A stretch of DNA of 64,000 bases from an uncultured Litoreibacter sp. (GTDB taxonomy: Bacteria; Pseudomonadota; Alphaproteobacteria; Rhodobacterales; Rhodobacteraceae): NCBI RefSeq assembly GCF_947487515.1, contig NZ_CANKWO010000001.1, positions 372,001 to 436,000 of the forward strand, given 5' to 3'. The translations under genes were made by a program, and so were the position numbers. Positions 17,801 to 26,998 of this stretch are shown here, one piece after another. How positions within the stretch are numbered: position 1 is the stretch's first letter; each line of letters begins with the position of its first letter. The notes beneath the pieces were generated by a model that saw only the letters and a program-made list of their open reading frames with translations, was not told the origin of the DNA and did not search any database.

Positions 17801-17837
17801 AGGCCCGATGAAGCGATAACTTCATCGGGCCTTTTTT
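17801..17837. terminator. Bidirectional Rho-independent terminator
   Basis: 13-bp perfect stem AGGCCCGATGAAG/CTTCATCGGGCCT, loop of 6, with A-run before and T-run after, placed between the convergent glutaredoxin paralogue and transketolase genes. Confidence 0.92.
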
Positions 17838-17853
17838 GTTGCATTGCTATAGC

Positions 17854-19869
17854 TTACAGCAGGCTTTTGACCTTATCAGCCACGCCTTGCGCCGTGATGC
17901 CGAATGTATCGTAAAGTACATCCGCCGGAGCAGATGCGCCAAAGCCCTGCATTCCAACGAAACCCGCTTTGCCGGTCTTGCCGCGCTCGCCCAGCAACCA
18001 GCGGTCCCAGCCGAACTCTACGGCCGCCTCAACAGCCACACGCACCGGACCTGCTGGCAGAACTTTGCGGCGGTATTTTTCGTCTTGCTGCGCGAACAAC
18101 TCGTGGCACGGCATGGAAACGACGCGTGTCCCGATGCCCTCGCCTTCCAGAATATCGCGGGCTGCCAAAGCGATTTCCACCTCGGAGCCGGTTGCCATGA
18201 TGATCGCCTGACGCTTGCTTTCTGCCTCGGCCAAAACATAGGCGCCTTGGGCGGTCATGTTCTTCAGTTTGTGTTCTGTGCGCACGGTTGGCAGGTTTTG
18301 ACGCGACAGCGCCAGCACCGACGGCGTGGATTTCGACGACAGCGCCAATTCCCAAGCCTCAGCCGTCTCCACCGCATCCGCTGGGCGGAAAACATTGGTG
18401 TTTGGCGTCGCGCGCAGCATGGCCAGATGCTCCACCGGTTGGTGTGTCGGGCCGTCTTCGCCAAGGCCGATGCTGTCATGCGTCATAACATAGGTCACAG
18501 GCACGCCCATCAATGCGGACAGGCGCATAGCCCCGCGGGCATAATCGGTGAAGCACATGAATGTCCCGCCGTAAGCCTTTGTTCCGCCATGCAAAGCCAT
18601 GCCGTTCATCGCAGCGGCCATACCGTGCTCACGGATGCCGTAATACATGTAGCGCCCCTTGCGGTTCTCAGGGTCAAACACGCCCATATCCGCCGTCAGC
18701 GTGTTGTTGGAACCGGTCAAATCCGCAGAGCCGCCGAAGGTTTCCTGCATGATCGGGTTGATCACCGCCAATGCCATTTCAGACGCCTTGCGGGTCGCGA
18801 CTTTGGGCTGGTTCTCGGTGATGTCTTTCTTCAACGCCTTGATGGTCGAAGACAGCTTGTTCGGCACATCCCCCGCGTAGCAGCGGGCGAATTCTTTCTG
18901 CTTCGAGTTCGACACTTCCAGCAAACGGCCTTCCCAAGCTTGGCGATCTGCCCCGCCACGGCTGCCGATGGCCTCCCACTGCGCTTTTACATCCGCAGGA
19001 ATCTCGAACGGCCCACCGGACCAACCATAGGCGGCCTTGGTGTCGCGGATCAGGTCTTCCGAGGTCAAAGCGCCATGGCCTTTGGAGGTATCCTGCGCCG
19101 AGGACCCCAACGCGATATGCGTTTTGCACGCGATCATCGACGGTTTCTTGGTCTTCTTGGCCTTCTCGATCGCCTCATGGATTTGCACCGGATCATGGCC
19201 GTCGATGTCCTGAACATGCCAGCCCGACGCTTTGAAACGCTGGATCTGATCGGTGCGGTCGGACAGCTCCACAGTGCCATCGATGGTGATGTTGTTGTCA
19301 TCCCAAAGCACGACAAGACGGCCCAATTCGTGACGACCGGCGATGCCGATGGCCTCTTGGCTGATGCCTTCCATCAAGCAGCCGTCACCTGCGATGCAAT
19401 AGGTGTAGTGATCAACGATCTTTTTGCCGAAGCGTGCCCGCTGGTTCTCTTCGGCCATTGCGAAACCTACAGCGTTTGCAATGCCTTGGCCAAGCGGGCC
19501 AGTGGTGGTCTCAACCCCAGTGGCGTGCCCATATTCAGGGTGGCCGGCCGTGATTGCGCCCTTTTGGCGGAAGTTCTTAACCTGCTCCAACGTCATATCG
19601 GCATAGCCGGTAAGGTGCAGCAGCGAATAGATCAGCATGGAGCCGTGGCCCGCAGACAGGATGAACCGGTCGCGATCCGGCCAGTTTGGCGCGGAGGCAT
19701 CGAACTTCAGGTGCTTCTCGAACAACACGGTGGCGACGTCCGCCATGCCCATCGGCATGCCAGAGTGGCCGGAATTCGCCGCCGCAACGGCGTCCAATGT
19801 CAACGTGCGGATGGCGGCAGCGCGCATCCAATGTTCGGGGTGGGCTTTGCGCAGGGCTGCAATATCCAA
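17854..19869 (-). CDS. tkt: Transketolase
   Basis: 671-aa thiamine-diphosphate enzyme moving two-carbon units in the pentose phosphate pathway. Visible motifs: [14 protein letters not shown] at the N-terminus, the diphosphate-binding GDGCLMEG motif with [10 protein letters not shown], and the central SADLTGSN and GIREHGMA segments. The best start is TTG at 19869 ([14 protein letters not shown] in the protein), with AAGGA 8 nt upstream and a good fit to homologues. An in-frame ATG at 19962 would add 31 atypical residues. Divergent from the coiled-coil/zapA genes. Confidence 0.94.
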   Translation of the reverse strand: MDIAALRKAHPEHWMRAAAIRTLTLDAVAAANSGHSGMPMGMADVATVLFEKHLKFDASAPNWPDRDRFILSAGHGSMLIYSLLHLTGYADMTLEQVKNFRQKGAITAGHPEYGHATGVETTTGPLGQGIANAVGFAMAEENQRARFGKKIVDHYTYCIAGDGCLMEGISQEAIGIAGRHELGRLVVLWDDNNITIDGTVELSDRTDQIQRFKASGWHVQDIDGHDPVQIHEAIEKAKKTKKPSMIACKTHIALGSSAQDTSKGHGALTSEDLIRDTKAAYGWSGGPFEIPADVKAQWEAIGSRGGADRQAWEGRLLEVSNSKQKEFARCYAGDVPNKLSSTIKALKKDITENQPKVATRKASEMALAVINPIMQETFGGSADLTGSNNTLTADMGVFDPENRKGRYMYYGIREHGMAAAMNGMALHGGTKAYGGTFMCFTDYARGAMRLSALMGVPVTYVMTHDSIGLGEDGPTHQPVEHLAMLRATPNTNVFRPADAVETAEAWELALSSKSTPSVLALSRQNLPTVRTEHKLKNMTAQGAYVLAEAESKRQAIIMATGSEVEIALAARDILEGEGIGTRVVSMPCHELFAQQDEKYRRKVLPAGPVRVAVEAAVEFGWDRWLLGERGKTGKAGFVGMQGFGASAPADVLYDTFGITAQGVADKVKSLL

Positions 19870-20082
19870 GGGTCTGATCCTTATTAGACGGCGTATATCA
19901 GAAGCGGTGATACCAGCGTTGGCGCGAAGTTCAAGCGGCGGATGACGCCGAAGGAGACTCATCTCACCTTAAAGGGGAGGCATTCGGCGCAATCTATGGT
20001 TAAAATCAGGCCTGTGAGGCACGGAGTTGATTCGTCGCAGGAAATCCTGTTGATTGATCCTCCTATGAGTTGAGGGACAAAC

Positions 20083-20532
20083 ATGACTGACGTCACCGAG
20101 CTGGAGCAGCGCATCATGACTGCGCTGGACAGAATTGAGTATAGCGCGGGCCAAATCACCAGCGCCCCTGCGGCACCTGACGAAGATCTGGCCGAAGAAC
20201 TGGAGATTGAACGCGACACCAACGCGCGTCTGGTTGAAACAGGGCAGCAAAATCTGGCGCGCATTGAGCGGCTGGAAACCCGCGTCGCCCGCCTGACCAA
20301 CCGCCTTGAGGCCGTCGACACCGAAAACAAGCGCCTTTCTGCCGTCATGGGGGCCTTGCGTGACACCAACAAAGCCCTGCGCGCCGCCAATGCGGAACAT
20401 CTGGGCGCTGAGGCCGTCATCAATGACGACTTGCAAGCGGAAAACGATGCCTTAAGTGCCGCCCGTGAGGCCGATCTGGCAGAACTGGACGACATTTTGA
20501 GTGAAATCGCACCCTTGGTTAAGGAGGCCTAG
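20083..20532 (+). CDS. Coiled-coil protein upstream of zapA
   Basis: 149-aa acidic, strongly helical protein; residues about 35-145 form heptad-rich coiled coil (LARIERLETRVARLTNRLEAV). No membrane segment or signal. It lies 3 nt before zapA and is probably co-transcribed. Such short coiled-coil proteins are commonly found at this position in Rhodobacterales. A role with ZapA at the division ring is a guess from context only. Confidence 0.75.
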   Translation: MTDVTELEQRIMTALDRIEYSAGQITSAPAAPDEDLAEELEIERDTNARLVETGQQNLARIERLETRVARLTNRLEAVDTENKRLSAVMGALRDTNKALRAANAEHLGAEAVINDDLQAENDALSAAREADLAELDDILSEIAPLVKEA

Positions 20533-20535
20533 AGC

Positions 20536-20919
20536 ATGCCAGAGATCAACATTGAAATCGGTGGCCGCACTTTCCAAGTCGCCTGCCAAACCGGCGAAGA
20601 GCATTTCTTGCAAACGGCGGCAAAATTTCTCGACAATGAAGCCAGCGTTCTGGCCGAGCAAATCGGTCGTATGCCGGAAACCCGCATGTTGTTGATGGCA
20701 GGCTTGATGCTTGCCGATAAAACCGCTGGGCTGGAAGAAGACCTGAGCGCCGCCGAGGACCGCATGGATCAAATGCGCCGCGAGTTGGAAAGCCTGAAAG
20801 CGGCCCCAGCCAAAACTGTGGAAATTCCTGTGATCCCAGATTCTGTCTCTAGAACTTTGTCAGAGCTTGCTGCGCGCTCCGAGGCCTTGGCCGTCTCTTT
20901 GGAAGAAAAGCGCACCTGA
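20536..20919 (+). CDS. zapA: Cell division protein ZapA
   Basis: 127-aa ZapA-like protein that cross-links FtsZ filaments at the division site. The N-terminal domain (PEINIEIGGRTFQVAC... HFLQTAAKFLDNEA) is typical and is followed by a long helix forming a coiled coil. AAGGAGG is about 8 nt before the ATG. Last gene of the two-gene unit; a strong stem-loop follows its stop. Confidence 0.9.
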   Translation: MPEINIEIGGRTFQVACQTGEEHFLQTAAKFLDNEASVLAEQIGRMPETRMLLMAGLMLADKTAGLEEDLSAAEDRMDQMRRELESLKAAPAKTVEIPVIPDSVSRTLSELAARSEALAVSLEEKRT

Positions 20920-20931
20920 ACAATCGAAAGC

Positions 20932-20960
20932 GACGCAGGTGAGGCCCTCTCGCCTGCGTC
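20932..20960. other. Strong stem-loop downstream of zapA
   Basis: 12-bp stem starting GACGCAGG and ending CCTGCGTC with a 5-nt loop. No T-run follows, so it is not a canonical terminator. It may stabilise the zapA mRNA 3' end or terminate weakly. The rest of the 293-nt gap up to gap1 holds the two operators listed below and no ORF. Confidence 0.55.
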
Positions 20961-21053
20961 CACCCCAAACCTCTCCCCCCTCACCCAATGCCGGCGTTTG
21001 AGCGCAGACAGCAACGACAGGTGATTCTCGCCTTGAGATCATGTGCAAATTTT

Positions 21054-21067
21054 CGTTAACGCTAACA
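21054..21067. promoter_or_regulatory. LacI-type operator 1 upstream of gap1
   Basis: CGTTAACGCTAACA, near-palindromic. Nearly identical to the second copy 52 bp downstream. The pattern resembles sites of LacI-family regulators of central carbon metabolism (CceR-like) described in Rhodobacterales. Confidence 0.6.
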
Positions 21068-21105
21068 CGAATATCGCGCCCCGCTGCCCTGACGGAAACG
21101 AGACG

Positions 21106-21119
21106 TGTTAACGCTAACA
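21106..21119. promoter_or_regulatory. LacI-type operator 2 upstream of gap1
   Basis: TGTTAACGCTAACA, a palindrome with one mismatched pair. Centre-to-centre distance to operator 1 is 52 bp, close to five helical turns, which suits cooperative binding or looping. Lies about 95 bp before the gap1 start. Confidence 0.62.
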
Positions 21120-21212
21120 GGTTCATTTTCAAGCAAAATCACGCTATCCCCCCATAGGCGCACCCCTTATACCTCAAGACAGGATTGAGCGAAGTTTAAG
21201 GGACAAGTGGCC

Positions 21213-22211
21213 ATGACAACGACTGTAGCAATCAACGGATTTGGCCGCATTGGCCGCTGCACCCTAGCCCATATCGCCGAAAGCGCGCGCAACGACATCC
21301 AAGTCGTCGCCATCAACGCAACCGGCCCGATTGAGACCAACGCCCATCTGCTGAAATACGACAGTGTTCACGGCCGTTTCGGCCAAGACGTCCGCGTCGA
21401 CGGCGACACGATGGATATCGGCCGCGGCCCGATGAAGGTCTTCTCGACCTATAATCCCGAAGAGCTGGACTGGAATGGCGTTGACGTCGTGCTGGAATGC
21501 ACGGGCAAGTTCAACTCAAAGGAAAAGTCGGAAGTCCATCTGACACGCGGCGCAAAACGCGTGCTGATTTCTGCCCCAGCAAGCGGCGTGGACAGCACCA
21601 TCGTCTACGGCGTGAACCACCGTGACCTGCTGCCAGAGCACAAGGTGATCTCCAACGGATCATGCACAACAAACTGCCTTGCGCCGCTGGCAAAAGTTCT
21701 GAACGACACGATCGGCATCGAGCGCGGCATCATGACCACGATCCACAGCTACACCGGTGACCAACCGACGCTGGACCGCCGTCATTCAGATCTCTACCGC
21801 GCTCGGGCAGCCGCCATGGCAATGATCCCGACCTCCACCGGTGCCGCCAAGGCCTTGGGCGAAGTGTTGCCGGAACTCGCAGGAAAACTGGACGGCACCG
21901 CCATGCGCGTACCGACCCCGAACGTATCCGCCGTGGATTTGACCTTTGAGGCCTCCAAGGAGGTGACGGTCGAAGAGGTAAATGCCGTGGTGGCAGAAGC
22001 CGCCGCCGGTCATATGGGCGCGGTCCTTAGCTACGACCCAGAACAAAAGGTTTCCATCGACTTCAACCACACACCTCACTCAAGCATCTTTGCCCCTGAC
22101 CAGACAAAGGTTGTCGGCGGGCGCACGGTTCGGGTATTGGCTTGGTATGACAATGAATGGGGCTTCTCGTGCCGCATGGCCGATGTGGCTGCTGCGATGG
22201 GACGCCTCTGA
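21213..22211 (+). CDS. gap: Type I glyceraldehyde-3-phosphate dehydrogenase (first copy)
   Basis: 332-aa glycolytic/gluconeogenic dehydrogenase. NAD-binding GFGRIGR (9-15), catalytic Cys in SCTTNCLAP, and the C-terminal WYDNEWGFS motif are present. Start at ATG 21213 (MTTTVAING) with AAGGGA 9 nt upstream; a GTG at 21207 is also in frame. A second gap gene lies 0.9 kb downstream with clear divergence in the coenzyme and C-terminal regions, so the two may differ in coenzyme or direction. Preceded by two operator-like palindromes. Confidence 0.95.
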   Translation: MTTTVAINGFGRIGRCTLAHIAESARNDIQVVAINATGPIETNAHLLKYDSVHGRFGQDVRVDGDTMDIGRGPMKVFSTYNPEELDWNGVDVVLECTGKFNSKEKSEVHLTRGAKRVLISAPASGVDSTIVYGVNHRDLLPEHKVISNGSCTTNCLAPLAKVLNDTIGIERGIMTTIHSYTGDQPTLDRRHSDLYRARAAAMAMIPTSTGAAKALGEVLPELAGKLDGTAMRVPTPNVSAVDLTFEASKEVTVEEVNAVVAEAAAGHMGAVLSYDPEQKVSIDFNHTPHSSIFAPDQTKVVGGRTVRVLAWYDNEWGFSCRMADVAAAMGRL

Positions 22212-22235
22212 CACCTCAGAGGGCCCTCGCCTGAC

Positions 22236-22379
22236 ATGACTGACAAGATAGCTTTTGTACTGGCCGCTTTGATCATTGGCCTGTTCGCCGCCGACATTTT
22301 CGTGTTCGAATGGGATATTCATGTCTTTTTGGGGCGCAAACTGGTTCAGCTAACCGACTATATGGCGTTTTGGCGCTAG
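22236..22379 (+). CDS. Small membrane protein, 47 aa
   Basis: Short protein beginning MTDKIAFVLAALIIGLFAAD with one membrane segment (about 5-23) and a basic/aromatic tail (HVFLGRKLVQLTDYMAFWR). It starts 24 nt after gap1 and is probably co-transcribed. I recall similar short ORFs at this place in other roseobacters, so it is likely a real conserved gene missed by length filters. Function unknown. Confidence 0.7.
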   Translation: MTDKIAFVLAALIIGLFAADIFVFEWDIHVFLGRKLVQLTDYMAFWR

Positions 22380-22481
22380 TCCCACGGTCTAAAATCGGTC
22401 TGACATCAAGCTGGTATCGGGCTGACACAAGGCCGCCACGTTAAGTGGTGGGTCGGTCATACCGCCCACCACAAAACAGTT

Positions 22482-22847
22482 TTAGCTGCGCATCAAACGG
22501 CCCAAGAACGAGCGTGGTTTGGATACGGGCTCTGCCTCGGCTTCATCGGCTGGCGCGATGGGAGGCAGCGCCGAGGCTTTTGTAAGCTCTGGCAAAGGCA
22601 TAGGCGGCATTGTGCGTTCCGCAGCAGTCGTTGTGCGAAGCGCAGGCTTGGCGGCCACTGGCTTTGGCTCCTCTGCGGCCACTGCCACATGCGGCGGCTG
22701 CTCAGGGGCTGCTTCCACTGCGGGTGTGGCAGTGGGGGTCGGTGCGGCAATTTCCTCTGCCAGCAACTCTTGAATCGTTTTCATCGTAAAGGCCGTTTTC
22801 TCACGCCCAGAAACGCCTTCCATCGGTTTAAGACGGGTATGATCCAT
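22482..22847 (-). CDS. Hypothetical Ala/Pro-rich protein
   Basis: 121-aa low-complexity protein. Start at 22847 (MDHTRLKPMEG) with GGAGG 8 nt upstream; an in-frame TTG lies 15 nt further upstream. After a short N-terminal segment (EKTAFTMKTIQELLAEE) the chain is mostly Ala, Pro, Glu and Thr, then ends in a basic SFLGRLMRS motif. Not recognised. It lies on the minus strand between the two gap genes. The 293-nt gap upstream of it holds the gap2 promoter and operator. Confidence 0.6.
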   Translation of the reverse strand: MDHTRLKPMEGVSGREKTAFTMKTIQELLAEEIAAPTPTATPAVEAAPEQPPHVAVAAEEPKPVAAKPALRTTTAAERTMPPMPLPELTKASALPPIAPADEAEAEPVSKPRSFLGRLMRS

Positions 22848-23068
22848 ATCTCTGACCTCCAAACTCTAGGTAAAACTATTAAAACTCGTGCGATATTTTT
22901 TGCATTGGACCCAAATTGCCCTTGAAATATGGCGATTTTACGGAAGCTATCTGATCAAATCATGCCCGTTTAAGCTCGACTAGGGTCCTGCCGGGCCCTG
23001 TTTGCAAGGAAATTTGTGGGGCTTAGATCAAACCTGACCGACTTTTGCGCATTAGCGGGCGCCACCGG

Positions 23069-23106
23069 TTGACCTTTGGTAAGAAATGTATTTGTTAGCG
23101 GTAACA
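23069..23106 (+). promoter_or_regulatory. gap2 promoter with overlapping LacI-type operator
   Basis: TTGACC (23069-23074) is followed after 17 nt by a weak -10 (TTGTTA, 23092-23097). The palindrome TGTTAGCGGTAACA (23093-23106) covers this -10, so a bound protein would act as repressor. The gene start is at 23141 after a CAGGAGGG ribosome-binding site. Confidence 0.6.
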
Positions 23107-23140
23107 GAATTTCTAATCTCCCCTCAGGAGGGTCTCCCAA

Positions 23141-24145
23141 ATGTCAGTTAAAGTAGCCATCAACGGATTTGGCCGTATCGGTCGCAATGTTTTGCGTGCC
23201 ATCATCGAAAGCGGTCGCACAGATATCGAAGTCGTCGCGATCAACGATCTTGGTCCGGTAGAAACCAACGCTCACCTGTTGCAGTACGATTCAGTCCATG
23301 GCCGCTTCCCGCAAGAGGTTGTGGTAAAAGGCGACACCATCGACGTTGGCCGTGGCCCGATTGCCGTTACAGCCATCCGCAACCCCGCTGACCTGCCTTG
23401 GGGCAATGTCGACATCGTTATGGAATGCACAGGCATCTTCAATTCCAAGGAAGCCTGCCAAGCCCACCTTGAGAACGGCTCTTCCCGCGTTCTGATTTCC
23501 GCACCTGGTAAAAACGCGGATAAAACAATTGTTTATGGCGTGAACCACGACACGCTGACATCCGACGACATCGTTGTGTCCAACGCCTCATGCACCACCA
23601 ACTGCCTGTCTCCTGTGGCCCATGTCCTGCAAGATAACATCGGCATCGTTAAAGGCTTCATGACGACGATTCACAGCTACACAGGTGACCAACCCACGCT
23701 GGACACCATGCACTCCGATCTCTACCGCGCGCGCGCAGCAGCCCTGTCGATGATCCCGACATCCACCGGTGCCGCGAAAGCCGTGGGCTTGGTGCTGCCA
23801 GAACTGGACGGCAAGCTGGATGGTGTGGCCATCCGCGTTCCAACGCCAAATGTATCGGTGGTCGACCTGACGTTTGAAGCCGCGCGCGACACGTCCGTGG
23901 AAGAAATCAACGCATTGATCGAGAAAGCCGCCCAAAGTGGCCCGCTGAAAGGCATTCTTGGCTACACAGACAAAAAGCTGGTCAGCTGCGACTTCAACCA
24001 CGACCCACGCTCGTCGATCTTCGCCGCAGACCAAACCAAAGTCATGGAAGGCCGCATGGTCCGTATCCTTAGCTGGTACGACAATGAATGGGGTTTCTCC
24101 AACCGCATGGGCGACACCGCCGTTGCAATGGGAAAACTTCTGTAA
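23141..24145 (+). CDS. gap: Type I glyceraldehyde-3-phosphate dehydrogenase (second copy)
   Basis: 334-aa paralogue of the dehydrogenase at 21213, with GFGRIGR, catalytic Cys in [12 protein letters not shown] and [10 protein letters not shown] intact. It stands directly upstream of pgk and is probably the glycolytic copy. Strong ribosome-binding site CAGGAGGG. Its promoter is overlapped by a LacI-type operator. The two copies share long blocks such as [15 protein letters not shown] and differ around residues 40-90 and in the C-terminal third. Confidence 0.96.
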   Translation: MSVKVAINGFGRIGRNVLRAIIESGRTDIEVVAINDLGPVETNAHLLQYDSVHGRFPQEVVVKGDTIDVGRGPIAVTAIRNPADLPWGNVDIVMECTGIFNSKEACQAHLENGSSRVLISAPGKNADKTIVYGVNHDTLTSDDIVVSNASCTTNCLSPVAHVLQDNIGIVKGFMTTIHSYTGDQPTLDTMHSDLYRARAAALSMIPTSTGAAKAVGLVLPELDGKLDGVAIRVPTPNVSVVDLTFEAARDTSVEEINALIEKAAQSGPLKGILGYTDKKLVSCDFNHDPRSSIFAADQTKVMEGRMVRILSWYDNEWGFSNRMGDTAVAMGKLL

Positions 24146-24169
24146 GGTTGACCACTGACGACTAGAATA

Positions 24170-24198
24170 CACGGCCCGCTCCTTATAGAAGCGGGCCG
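24170..24198. other. Stem-loop between gap2 and pgk
   Basis: 10-bp perfect stem ACGGCCCGCT/AGCGGGCCGT with a 9-nt loop, just before the pgk ribosome-binding site and without a T-run. It may attenuate or protect mRNA between the two genes. Confidence 0.5.
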
Positions 24199-24222
24199 TA
24201 AGCATTTATGGAGACGGCTCAC

Positions 24223-25401
24223 ATGGCTTGGAAGACACTCGACGACATGAAGATGGACGGCAAACGCGTGCTGATCCGCGTGGATATCAACGTGCCAATG
24301 GATGCTGGCCGTGTCACCGACACCACCCGCATTGATCGCATCGTCCCAACTGTCCGAGACGTGTTGTCTGCCGGCGGAAAGCCTATCTTGATGGCTCACT
24401 ACGGTCGCCCGAAGGGCAAATCCGTACCGGAGATGTCCCTGAGCCACGTCGTCCCTGCCCTGTCGGACATTCTTGGCCAGCCCGTCACCTTTATCGACGG
24501 CAACTTTGGCGACCGTGTTGACGCCTTGGCCACCGGCGAAATCGCCTTGCTGGAAAACCTGCGCTTCAATCCCGGTGAAGAAGCCAATGACCCCGCCTTC
24601 GCCGCGCGTCTTGCCACTTTGGGGGATGCCTATGTGAACGACGCCTTTTCTGCGGCGCATCGTGCGCATGCCTCGACCGAGGGCTTGGCGAAACTTCTGC
24701 CCGCATGCGCGGGGCGCTTGATGCAAGCCGAACTCAGTGCGCTGGAAGGTGCATTATCCACGCCCAAACGGCCGGTGTGCGCAGTCGTTGGCGGCGCGAA
24801 AGTGTCGACCAAGCTGGATTTGCTGGGCAATCTTGTGGGCAAGGTTGACCATCTGGTCATTGGCGGCGGCATGGCAAATACGTTCCTCGCGGCTCAAGGC
24901 ATTGATGTCGGGAAATCCCTTTGTGAACATGACCTTGCCGACACAGCCCGCGAAATTTTGGCCAAAGCAGACGCTGCCGATTGCAAAATTCACTTGCCGA
25001 CTGACATTGTTGTCGCCCGCGAATTCAAAGCAGGGGCCGCGCATGAAATCCTGCCTGCGGAGCAATGCCCAGCCGACGCTATGATATTGGACGCAGGCCC
25101 CGACACCGTGGCCGCTTTGGAAGGCGTTTTTGCCCAAAGCAACACTTTGATCTGGAATGGCCCCTTGGGCGCCTTTGAAATTCAACCGTTCAACTTCGCG
25201 ACCAATGCGGCGGCCCGTAAAGCCGCGGATTTGACGCGCAGTGGGGACTTGATCTCGGTGGCTGGTGGCGGTGACACCGTCGCGGCCCTGAATGGCGCAG
25301 ACGCATCCGCCGACTTCACGTATATTTCCACCGCTGGCGGGGCCTTTCTGGAATGGATGGAAGGCAAGACCCTGCCTGGCGTTGCAGCACTGGAATCCTA
25401 A
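24223..25401 (+). CDS. pgk: Phosphoglycerate kinase
   Basis: 392-aa glycolytic kinase producing ATP from 1,3-bisphosphoglycerate. The family signature is present near the N-terminus ([13 protein letters not shown]), with GRPKG for substrate phosphate, the hinge and KVSTKLDLL, and the C-terminal [11 protein letters not shown] nucleotide loop. Start at 24223 (MAWKTLDDM) with GGAGA 8 nt upstream; the upstream in-frame ATG at 24208 overlaps that site. Follows gap2 in the same direction. Confidence 0.96.
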   Translation: MAWKTLDDMKMDGKRVLIRVDINVPMDAGRVTDTTRIDRIVPTVRDVLSAGGKPILMAHYGRPKGKSVPEMSLSHVVPALSDILGQPVTFIDGNFGDRVDALATGEIALLENLRFNPGEEANDPAFAARLATLGDAYVNDAFSAAHRAHASTEGLAKLLPACAGRLMQAELSALEGALSTPKRPVCAVVGGAKVSTKLDLLGNLVGKVDHLVIGGGMANTFLAAQGIDVGKSLCEHDLADTAREILAKADAADCKIHLPTDIVVAREFKAGAAHEILPAEQCPADAMILDAGPDTVAALEGVFAQSNTLIWNGPLGAFEIQPFNFATNAAARKAADLTRSGDLISVAGGGDTVAALNGADASADFTYISTAGGAFLEWMEGKTLPGVAALES

Positions 25402-25436
25402 CGTTTTTCGACAAAATCCTATGCTCTCGTGCAAAA

Positions 25437-25450
25437 TGTTAGCGCAAGCA
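25437..25450. promoter_or_regulatory. LacI-type operator candidate upstream of the aldolase gene
   Basis: TGTTAGCGCAAGCA: perfect left half and two mismatches in the right half of the gap1/gap2 palindrome. It lies about 70 bp before the aldolase start. Confidence 0.42.
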
Positions 25451-25519
25451 TGATTGCATCCGATCCCCCCCTCGCCTAGAGAGTGCGCAACTTAGCAACT
25501 CCAAGGCGAGGCCTCCCAT

Positions 25520-26413
25520 ATGTCGAACTCCGAGCAACTCGAACAAATTCGCAACGGCAAAGGCTTCATCGCCGCCTTGGATCAAAGCGGTGGGTCGACC
25601 CCGAAAGCGCTGCGGCTGTATGGCATTGGGGATGACGGCTACGCCAATGACGCCGAAATGTTCGATCTGGTTCATCAGATGCGCACGCGCATTGTCAAAG
25701 CGCCTGCCTTCACCGGCGAAAAAGTCATCGGTGCCATTTTGTTTGAGAAAACCATGGACAGCGAGATGGATGGCACCCCGTCGGGCAAGTTCATCTGGGA
25801 AGATAGCGGCGTTGTGCCCTTCTTGAAGATCGACAAAGGCTTGGAAGACGAAGCAGACGGCGTGCAATTGATGAAGCACATCGACGGCTTGGACGCGCTT
25901 CTGAAACGCGGTGTCGAAAAAGGCATGTTCGGCACCAAGATGCGTTCGGTGATCTCCGCCGCCTCTGAGACAGGCATCGCGGCGATCGTGGCGCAGCAAT
26001 TCGATCTTGGTCGCCAGATAATGGGCCACGGCTTGATCCCGATCATCGAGCCGGAAGTCACCATCACAATCAAAGACAAAGCCCAAGCCGAGGCAATCTT
26101 GCTGGCTGAGTTGACCAAGCAGCTGGACGCTCTGCCCGACGGCAAAGATGTGATGTTGAAGCTAACCCTGCCGGAAATGGCCAACACCTATCAGTCGCTG
26201 GTAAATCACCCCCGCGTGATGCGTGTTGTCGCCCTGTCGGGGGGATATACCCGCAGTGAGGCAAACACCCGCCTGTCGGCCAACACTGGCGTTATCGCAA
26301 GTTTTTCACGGGCGCTGACCGAAGGCCTGTCCGTTCAGCAAAGCGACGTAGAATTCGACGAAATGATTTCGGGTACAATCGATAGCATCTATACCGCATC
26401 CGTTGCGGGGTAG
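25520..26413 (+). CDS. Class I fructose-bisphosphate aldolase
   Basis: 297-aa Schiff-base aldolase of the short bacterial class I type (fructose bisphosphate aldolase). It starts MSNSEQLEQIRNGKGFIAALDQSGGSTPKAL, the hallmark N-terminus, and carries a conserved GKDVMLKLTLPE segment with the lysine expected to form the Schiff base. Ribosome-binding site AAGGCGAGG. It closes the gap2-pgk-aldolase group and cleaves or forms fructose 1,6-bisphosphate. Followed by a long hairpin before ftsB. Confidence 0.93.
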   Translation: MSNSEQLEQIRNGKGFIAALDQSGGSTPKALRLYGIGDDGYANDAEMFDLVHQMRTRIVKAPAFTGEKVIGAILFEKTMDSEMDGTPSGKFIWEDSGVVPFLKIDKGLEDEADGVQLMKHIDGLDALLKRGVEKGMFGTKMRSVISAASETGIAAIVAQQFDLGRQIMGHGLIPIIEPEVTITIKDKAQAEAILLAELTKQLDALPDGKDVMLKLTLPEMANTYQSLVNHPRVMRVVALSGGYTRSEANTRLSANTGVIASFSRALTEGLSVQQSDVEFDEMISGTIDSIYTASVAG

Positions 26414-26419
26414 ATTGTT

Positions 26420-26463
26420 GAATCCCCTATAGAAAATTGAAGTTTTCTTCATTTAGGGGATTC
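26420..26463. other. Long stem-loop between the aldolase gene and ftsB
   Basis: Perfect 10-bp stem GAATCCCCTA/TAGGGGATTC enclosing a second inverted repeat (GAAAA...TTTTC). The T-rich segments lie inside the loop rather than after it, so it is not a textbook terminator. Possible transcript-end or attenuator structure. Confidence 0.55.
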
Positions 26464-26530
26464 ACAAAGCGAACAGCATGTGCGATTCATAGAGAACAGC
26501 GCCCGCAAGAGGCGCGTTCTGAGGCAGCAG

Positions 26531-26836
26531 ATGACACATTCGCGTAACAATTCTTTCGGTATCACGCCCTTGCTGATTTTTTCAGTCCTGTTTTTGATGG
26601 GTGCCTATTTCGTATTTGCGGCCGTTCAGGGCGACTACGGAATCTTTCGTCGCGTACAGGTCGAAGCCGAAATCGAGACTTTGCGGAACGAACTGGATGC
26701 GCTGGAGGCCGATGTTGCCAGTCTTCGCAACAAAACCCGTCGCTTGTCCGACGGCTATCTGGATCTGGACCTTTTGGACACTCAAGCCCGCGCAACGCTG
26801 GGATTGATGCGCTCCGACGAAATCCTGATTCATTAA
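26531..26836 (+). CDS. ftsB: Septum formation initiator FtsB/DivIC-like
   Basis: 101-aa bitopic protein: short cytoplasmic N-terminus, one membrane segment (about 10-30, ITPLLIFSVLFLMGAYFVF), then a periplasmic coiled coil (VEAEIETLRNELDALEADVASL). This matches the FtsB/DivIC family, which joins FtsL and FtsQ at the divisome. Start at 26531 (MTHSRNNS) with GAGG 6 nt upstream. In alphaproteobacteria ftsB lies before pdhA, as here. Confidence 0.88.
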   Translation: MTHSRNNSFGITPLLIFSVLFLMGAYFVFAAVQGDYGIFRRVQVEAEIETLRNELDALEADVASLRNKTRRLSDGYLDLDLLDTQARATLGLMRSDEILIH

Positions 26837-26941
26837 CCCCTTAGTAACGATGCGCTTTTATGCCACCACAGGTCGCCTGTGGGGAAATTTCATCTGCGGC
26901 ATTTAAACAGGGGTGATCTTTTCGAAAAGCTCTGATAGAAG

Positions 26942-26961
26942 ATAGTTTAACGTTAAACTAT
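26942..26961. promoter_or_regulatory. Perfect 20-bp palindrome at the pdhA promoter
   Basis: ATAGTTTAAC followed by its exact reverse complement. It overlaps a likely -10 box TATACC (26959-26964), about 38 bp before the pdhA start at 26999. Its core differs from the gap-type operators, so a different regulator is likely. Confidence 0.6.
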
Positions 26962-26998
26962 ACCCTTTTGCGCCAAGATTTTTGGGAGGATTGCCAGT

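Noticed and set aside
17836-19887. 683-aa open frame on the plus strand opposite transketolase
   Set aside because: Antisense shadow of tkt; the minus strand encodes a full transketolase with all motifs, and the plus-strand translation has low-quality Arg/His-rich composition.
20920-21212. 6S RNA, which often lies downstream of zapA in alphaproteobacteria
   Set aside because: I could not pair the two ends into the closing stem or find a central bubble; only a short hairpin and two operators are visible. A covariance-model search would decide.
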